Source: an uncultured Clostridia bacterium (GTDB lineage: Bacteria; Bacillota; Clostridia; Christensenellales; Aristaeellaceae). From it: a stretch of 31,818 bases of DNA. Shown here piece after piece: positions 28,878 to 31,818 of this stretch (the first letter of the stretch is position 1; every line of letters begins with the position of its first letter). Location: assembly GCA_934663595.1 (NCBI GenBank), contig CAKUKM010000029.1:1-31818 (forward strand), written 5' to 3'. The notes beneath the pieces are model-generated. The model was not told the origin of the DNA and ran no database searches. It saw nothing but the letters and a program-made list of their open reading frames with translations. The position numbers and the translations under genes were made by a program.

Positions 28878-29777
28878 ATGCAACAGCAAGCGTTTACCGG
28901 CGAGCACCGCATGCTCAAGGGCGGTCTGCACTGCCACACCACCCGCTCCGACGGAAAGGGCGCGCCCGAAGAGGTCATCGCCAAGCACGTGCAGAACGGC
29001 TATGCTTTTCTGGCGCTCACCGACCATCGCAAGTACAATTTCAAAAATTACACGGATCTGCCGATCACGATTATTCCCGGCATGGAGATCGATCGCGACA
29101 TTCTCGGTCCCGGCCGCGTGCACTGCTTTCACACGGTCTGCATCGGCCCGGTCGATGGCAACGGCTTTGCGCAGGACGAGGAGTTCGAGCGCGGCAAGCT
29201 GAAGGATCAGTTTGAATTCCAGCCGGTTCTCGATTCCGTTCACGCCAAGAACAACCTGACCATCTATTGCCATCCCGAATGGAGCGGCACGCCCGCGGCG
29301 GAATTCATGCGCCTGAAGGGCAATTTTGCGATGGAAATCTGGAACAGCGGCTGCGCGATCGAGAACCATATGGACACGAACGCCGCCTATTGGGACGAGC
29401 TCCTGTTCGACGGCCAGCACATTTACGGCGTCGCGACCGACGACGGCCATCCGATGTCGCAGCACTGCGTGGGCTGGGTTATGGTCAACGCCGAAAACAA
29501 CGTGCCCGCCATTCTGGACGCGCTGAAGAACGGCCGCTTCTATTCCTCTACCGGCCCGGAGATCTACGATTTCCGCGTGGAGGACGGCGTGGCGAAGATC
29601 GAATGCTCGCCTGTGGCCAGCGTGGAATTCATCAGCTGGCGCATGCCGACGCACACCGTAAACGGCGTATCGCTCACCAGCGCTGAAACGAAGCTGCCCG
29701 AGGGCCAGAGCTACGTGCGCGCGAGCGTGATCGACGAAAAGGGCCGCCGCGCCTGGACGAATCCGATTTTCTTTTGA
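28878..29777 (+). CDS. PHP-domain phosphoesterase-like protein
   Basis: A 299-residue protein with a PHP metal-dependent phosphoesterase domain. Metal-ligand motifs are in order: HCHTTRSDG (His18, His20, Asp25), LTDHRKY (Asp49, His50), PGMEID (Glu), IYCHPEWSG (His) and VATDDGHP (Asp, His). The C-terminal 80 residues form a separate region (DFRVEDGVAKIECSPVASVEF) often seen in stand-alone PHP proteins. The substrate is unknown; nucleotide or sugar phosphates are typical for the family. ATG 28878 follows an AGGGGGGC site. It ends at a hairpin terminator and lies apart from the toxin-like locus. Confidence 0.85.
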   Translation: MQQQAFTGEHRMLKGGLHCHTTRSDGKGAPEEVIAKHVQNGYAFLALTDHRKYNFKNYTDLPITIIPGMEIDRDILGPGRVHCFHTVCIGPVDGNGFAQDEEFERGKLKDQFEFQPVLDSVHAKNNLTIYCHPEWSGTPAAEFMRLKGNFAMEIWNSGCAIENHMDTNAAYWDELLFDGQHIYGVATDDGHPMSQHCVGWVMVNAENNVPAILDALKNGRFYSSTGPEIYDFRVEDGVAKIECSPVASVEFISWRMPTHTVNGVSLTSAETKLPEGQSYVRASVIDEKGRRAWTNPIFF

Positions 29778-29780
29778 TCT

Positions 29781-29810
29781 GTGGCGGGGGAGCCATTCCC
29801 CCACCGTTTT
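29781..29810 (+). terminator. Terminator after the PHP gene, resembling mosaic hairpin I
   Basis: GTGGCGGGGGAG followed by CCAT and TCCCCCAC, then TTTTT. The left arm is identical to hairpin I of element A (GTGGCGGGGGAG), while the right arm is degraded. It appears to be a solitary hairpin I that serves as an intrinsic terminator. Confidence 0.7.
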
Positions 29811-29828
29811 TAAACTGCGAGGTGCTTT

Positions 29829-30113
29829 ATGTTTCCCGTAAAGGAATTTGAGGAGCGGTTTCGCGCGATTCTTGCTCTTCTGGATCTGGAATCCGACGGA
29901 AGCGAGGATTTCGAGGAACTGAACGCCGAATTCGAGGACGCGCTGATGATCCTTTCCGAAATCCGGCAGGACGAGGCGGACTGGCGCGAGGAATTTACCG
30001 ACGCGCTGGACGATTTCGGCGATCTCGCCGGCCGCTATCGCGCGCTGGGCAGCGCTCAGGCGGAGCCGCTCGAGGCGCTGGTGCGTCTGGCGCGGATGAA
30101 TCTGCCGGTATGA
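29829..30113 (+). CDS. Small acidic protein of unknown function
   Basis: A 94-residue protein I do not recognise. It is strongly acidic (many Asp and Glu, as in ESDGSEDFEELNAEFEDALMILSEIRQDEADWREEF) and appears mostly helical, with no signal peptide, membrane segment or Cys. A GAGGTG site precedes ATG 29829. It is transcribed with its neighbours between the PHP and trmB genes; no promoter of its own was recognised. Function cannot be inferred from context. Confidence 0.65.
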   Translation: MFPVKEFEERFRAILALLDLESDGSEDFEELNAEFEDALMILSEIRQDEADWREEFTDALDDFGDLAGRYRALGSAQAEPLEALVRLARMNLPV

Positions 30114-30185
30114 TTTGCGTTCGGCAGGTCTGCGGTCTTTTTACGGCGAATTGATTCGTTATTCCCATTCAAAGGAGCGTTTATC

Positions 30186-30425
30186 ATGAACAAGCAGCTT
30201 TTCACTCCGAAGGGCATTCTGGGGCTGGTACTGGTTCTCTTCTACGCCGCCGGCATGCTGTGTCTGATTCTAAACGCCGTTCCGGCCGGCATGCTGCTGT
30301 GGACGGTATCGCTGCTGGGGAGCTGCGCGTATCTGTACCACTTCAAGCGCAAGCGCGATCAGCAGGCCGAGGCCGAGCGCCTGCGCCGCGCCGCCACCGG
30401 GGAGGACGATTCCAAATGCGAATGA
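30186..30425 (+). CDS. Small two-helix membrane protein
   Basis: A 79-residue protein with two hydrophobic segments (GILGLVLVLFYAAGMLCLIL, residues 10-29, and VPAGMLLWTVSLLGSCAYLY, 32-51) and a basic then acidic cytoplasmic tail (HFKRKRDQQAEAERLRR...EDDSKCE). The family is not recognised. AAAGGAGCG lies 7-8 nt upstream of ATG 30186. Its 3' end overlaps the trmB start by 10 bp, which suggests translational coupling. Confidence 0.7.
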   Translation: MNKQLFTPKGILGLVLVLFYAAGMLCLILNAVPAGMLLWTVSLLGSCAYLYHFKRKRDQQAEAERLRRAATGEDDSKCE

Positions 30426-31108
30426 GGCGCAAGCCGTGGACGGAGCCGCTGATTGATTCGTGCCCGTTTTACATCGATTCCCCGGCGCAGAAGCGCGGCC
30501 ACTGGCGCGGGCAGTTCGCGTCCGACGCGCCGCTGCACCTGGAAATCGGCTGCGGCAAGGGGGTAGCGACGGTGAAAATGGCGCACGAAAACCCGGGAAT
30601 CAACCTGATCGCCGTCGACGAGGTGCGCCACGTGCTGGCCGTTTCGATTAAAAACGCGATGGCGGAATACGGAAGCGATCCGGTCAATAATCTGCGCTTT
30701 ACGGCGATCGACGCGACCACGATTTTCGACACCTTCGCGCCGGAGGACCGGATCGAGCGGATCATCATCAATTTCTGCAATCCCTGGAACGAGAAGGCGA
30801 AGCACCACAAGCGCCGCCTGACGCATCCGCGCCAGCTGATGCAATACCGCGATTTTCTGTCGCCCGGCGGCCAGATTTTCTTCAAGACCGACGACACGGC
30901 GCTGTTTACCGCGTCGAAGCGGTATTTGACGCAATTCGGCTTCAGCATTTCGTATCTGACGGACGATCTGCACGCCTCGGGCTATCAGCCGAATTACATA
31001 AGCGAGCATGAGGCGCTGTATTCATCGCAGGGCGTGCCGATTCACTTTCTGATCGCGGACATGCAGCCCGATTTCGTGCCGACGGCGGACGCAAAGGACA
31101 TCTTATAA
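30416..31108 (+). CDS. trmB: tRNA (guanine-N7-)-methyltransferase
   Basis: A 230-residue SAM-dependent enzyme that makes m7G46 in tRNA. It has the SAM-binding LEIGCGKGVATVKMA (near residues 41-55), an acidic VDEVRHV after strand 2, and the family region IIINFCNPWNEKAKHHKRRLTHPRQL, a variant of the usual NFPDPWPKKRHxKRRL, followed by GGQIFFKTDD. ATG 30416 is chosen because GGGGAGG lies 10 nt upstream inside the previous gene; the longer upstream frame overlaps the membrane-protein gene entirely. A terminator follows at once. Confidence 0.94.
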   Translation: MRMRRKPWTEPLIDSCPFYIDSPAQKRGHWRGQFASDAPLHLEIGCGKGVATVKMAHENPGINLIAVDEVRHVLAVSIKNAMAEYGSDPVNNLRFTAIDATTIFDTFAPEDRIERIIINFCNPWNEKAKHHKRRLTHPRQLMQYRDFLSPGGQIFFKTDDTALFTASKRYLTQFGFSISYLTDDLHASGYQPNYISEHEALYSSQGVPIHFLIADMQPDFVPTADAKDIL

Positions 31109-31140
31109 AAACAGAGCGGAGGTTTCCCCCCGCTCTGTTT
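31109..31140. terminator. Bidirectional terminator between trmB and the ANTAR gene
   Basis: An 11-bp stem AAACAGAGCGG / CCGCTCTGTTT (31109-31119 and 31130-31140) with a 10-nt loop. The A and T ends give U-rich tails in both directions. It lies between convergent genes. Confidence 0.88.
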
Positions 31141-31659
31141 CTATTCTCCCAACAGAATCCGCGCGCAGTCGGCCATTTTGATGCCGTACTGCATGGACTG
31201 CTTTTGCATTTTCCGGTGCGCCTCGGCCTCGGTCAGGCCGTGCTCGCGCATCAGCTTCTGCTTGGCGCGCTCGACGATTTCGCGATCGGCCTCGTTTCGG
31301 CGCGGCATGCGCGCGTCGTGCGCGGCGACCCGTTCCTCCACGGCATTGACCAGCTCCGACAATGAAAACGGCATCGCCAGCTTTGCAATGGCGGGATGCT
31401 CGCACATTTCGAGCCGCTCCGGCCGGTCGGCCGCCAGAATCACCGCCCGCGGGCCCAGATCCTCGGCCAGCTGATCGGCGGTGCGATCCGGAAACCGCGC
31501 GCCGCAGACGAGTATGCCGTCCTGGCAGAGCGAGAATGCGCGCATGACCTCGTTGCCGGTCAGGCACTGGCGCAGCACGGAAAAGCCGCTTCGCTCCAGC
31601 GCCGCGGAAATTTTGGAAAGCGCCTGTCGATTGGAAAAACCCACAATCACCTTCGCCAC
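31141..31659 (-). CDS. ANTAR-domain regulator with an atypical receiver domain
   Basis: A 172-residue protein: an N-terminal receiver-like domain (residues 1-110) and a C-terminal ANTAR RNA-binding antitermination domain (REIVERAKQKLMREHGLTEAEAHRKMQKQSMQYG, about 127-160). Usual receiver residues are missing: the phospho-Asp position reads ILVCGARFP (Cys/Gly) and the Lys before the final Pro-Phe is Met (KLAMPFS), so it is probably not phosphorylated in the normal way. GTG 31659 is chosen because AGGAGG ends 8 nt upstream; GTG 31668 lies within that site. Mosaic element C lies directly upstream in its leader or promoter region. Confidence 0.85.
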   Translation of the reverse strand: MAKVIVGFSNRQALSKISAALERSGFSVLRQCLTGNEVMRAFSLCQDGILVCGARFPDRTADQLAEDLGPRAVILAADRPERLEMCEHPAIAKLAMPFSLSELVNAVEERVAAHDARMPRRNEADREIVERAKQKLMREHGLTEAEAHRKMQKQSMQYGIKMADCARILLGE

Positions 31660-31680
31660 GCCGCGCACCTCCTTTTAATT

Positions 31681-31818
31681 GTGGACGGGGGAGCAAGCTC
31701 CCCCGTCCACTGCCACCCCCTCTAGTCTCCGCTAGGATTCTTTCAGAATCCCCGGGCGCGGAGCCTGCAAGGAATCTTTTTTCGCTCTCGGGAAATGGGA
31801 TTTCCCTTCGCGAAAAAA
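31681..31818 (+). repeat. Mosaic element C, module I-II-III (reaches the window edge)
   Basis: Hairpin I (31681-31710): GTGGAC...GTCCAC flanking GGGGGAG/CTCCCCC. Hairpin II (31727-31763): outer CTCCGC/GCGGAG, inner GGATTCT-ttc-AGAATCC, internal loop ta/ccgggc. Hairpin III (31777-31818): TTTTTTCGC/GCGAAAAAA around GGGAAAT-ggg-ATTTCCC. Compared with copies A and B, changes in hairpins I, II and III occur on both sides of the stems and keep pairing. Hairpin I lies 22 bp upstream of the ANTAR gene start. Confidence 0.88.

Noticed and set aside
31681..31818. Element hairpins as ANTAR dual-hexaloop targets
   Set aside because: Known targets have paired hairpins with six-base loops carrying fixed A and G positions; these hairpins have 2-4 base loops.

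Overview
The window is a gene-dense, GC-rich chromosomal stretch from a Gram-positive, Clostridia-like member of the Bacillota. The evidence is gene order typical of that phylum (an L7Ae-like gene before rpsL; rpsO-pnp-M16 peptidase; obgE-yhbY and nadD-yqeK-rsfS), a T-box leader on proS, strong AGGAGG ribosome-binding sites, promoters close to TTGACA-17-TATAAT, and many hairpin-plus-T-run terminators. No rRNA, tRNA, phage, IS or CRISPR genes were seen. The exact taxon cannot be read from the sequence.

Layout. 1-613 (minus): start of rpsL and the L7Ae-like gene. 663-1636 (plus): a DUF2284 cysteine-rich protein and a MazG-like pyrophosphohydrolase. 1672-5811 (minus): rpsO, pnp, M16 peptidase. 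5858-7248 (plus): an Mrp/NBP35-type Fe-S carrier ATPase and a Nudix hydrolase. 7249-7633: a dense palindromic repeat region. 7634-16738 (minus): nadD-yqeK fusion, rsfS, paaK-like ligase, ACT protein, a membrane-anchored unknown, two paralogous acyltransferases, then T-box, proS and an Eis-like acetyltransferase. 16848-17665 (plus): an unknown membrane protein whose 5' end is duplicated. 17864-21585 (minus): nth-obgE-yhbY, a secreted transglutaminase-like protein and a DUF3343 protein. 21716-22858 (plus): a cysteine desulfurase-like enzyme divergent from DUF3343. 22866-27884 (plus): a 44-bp tandem repeat tract, then a heterodimeric ABC exporter behind a leader-peptide attenuator, then a YjbR-like protein. 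27969-28877: a Cys-rich mini-protein and a type I toxin-antitoxin-like locus. 28878-31108 (plus): a PHP phosphoesterase, two small unknowns and trmB. 31141-31659 (minus): an ANTAR regulator.

Three items stand out. (1) A family of dispersed mosaic elements made of hairpin modules (copies near 7417-7630, 25385-25668, 28404-28478 and 31681-31818). Stem sequences differ between copies but pairing is kept by compensatory changes, while loops and internal loops stay constant. (2) A complete-looking ribosome-mediated attenuator (23296-23504) ahead of the ABC exporter: promoter, 27-codon leader peptide, and an antiterminator whose first arm begins directly after the leader stop codon and competes with an intrinsic terminator. 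The arrangement resembles that known for Bacillus BmrCD. (3) A holin-like toxin locus (28238-28399) with its ribosome-binding site in a hairpin and only 15 codons before the stop, next to a mosaic element and facing two tandem minus-strand small-RNA genes.

Functional calls rest on motifs and family knowledge. Promoters, hairpins and pairings were read by eye; no folding program or database search was run.
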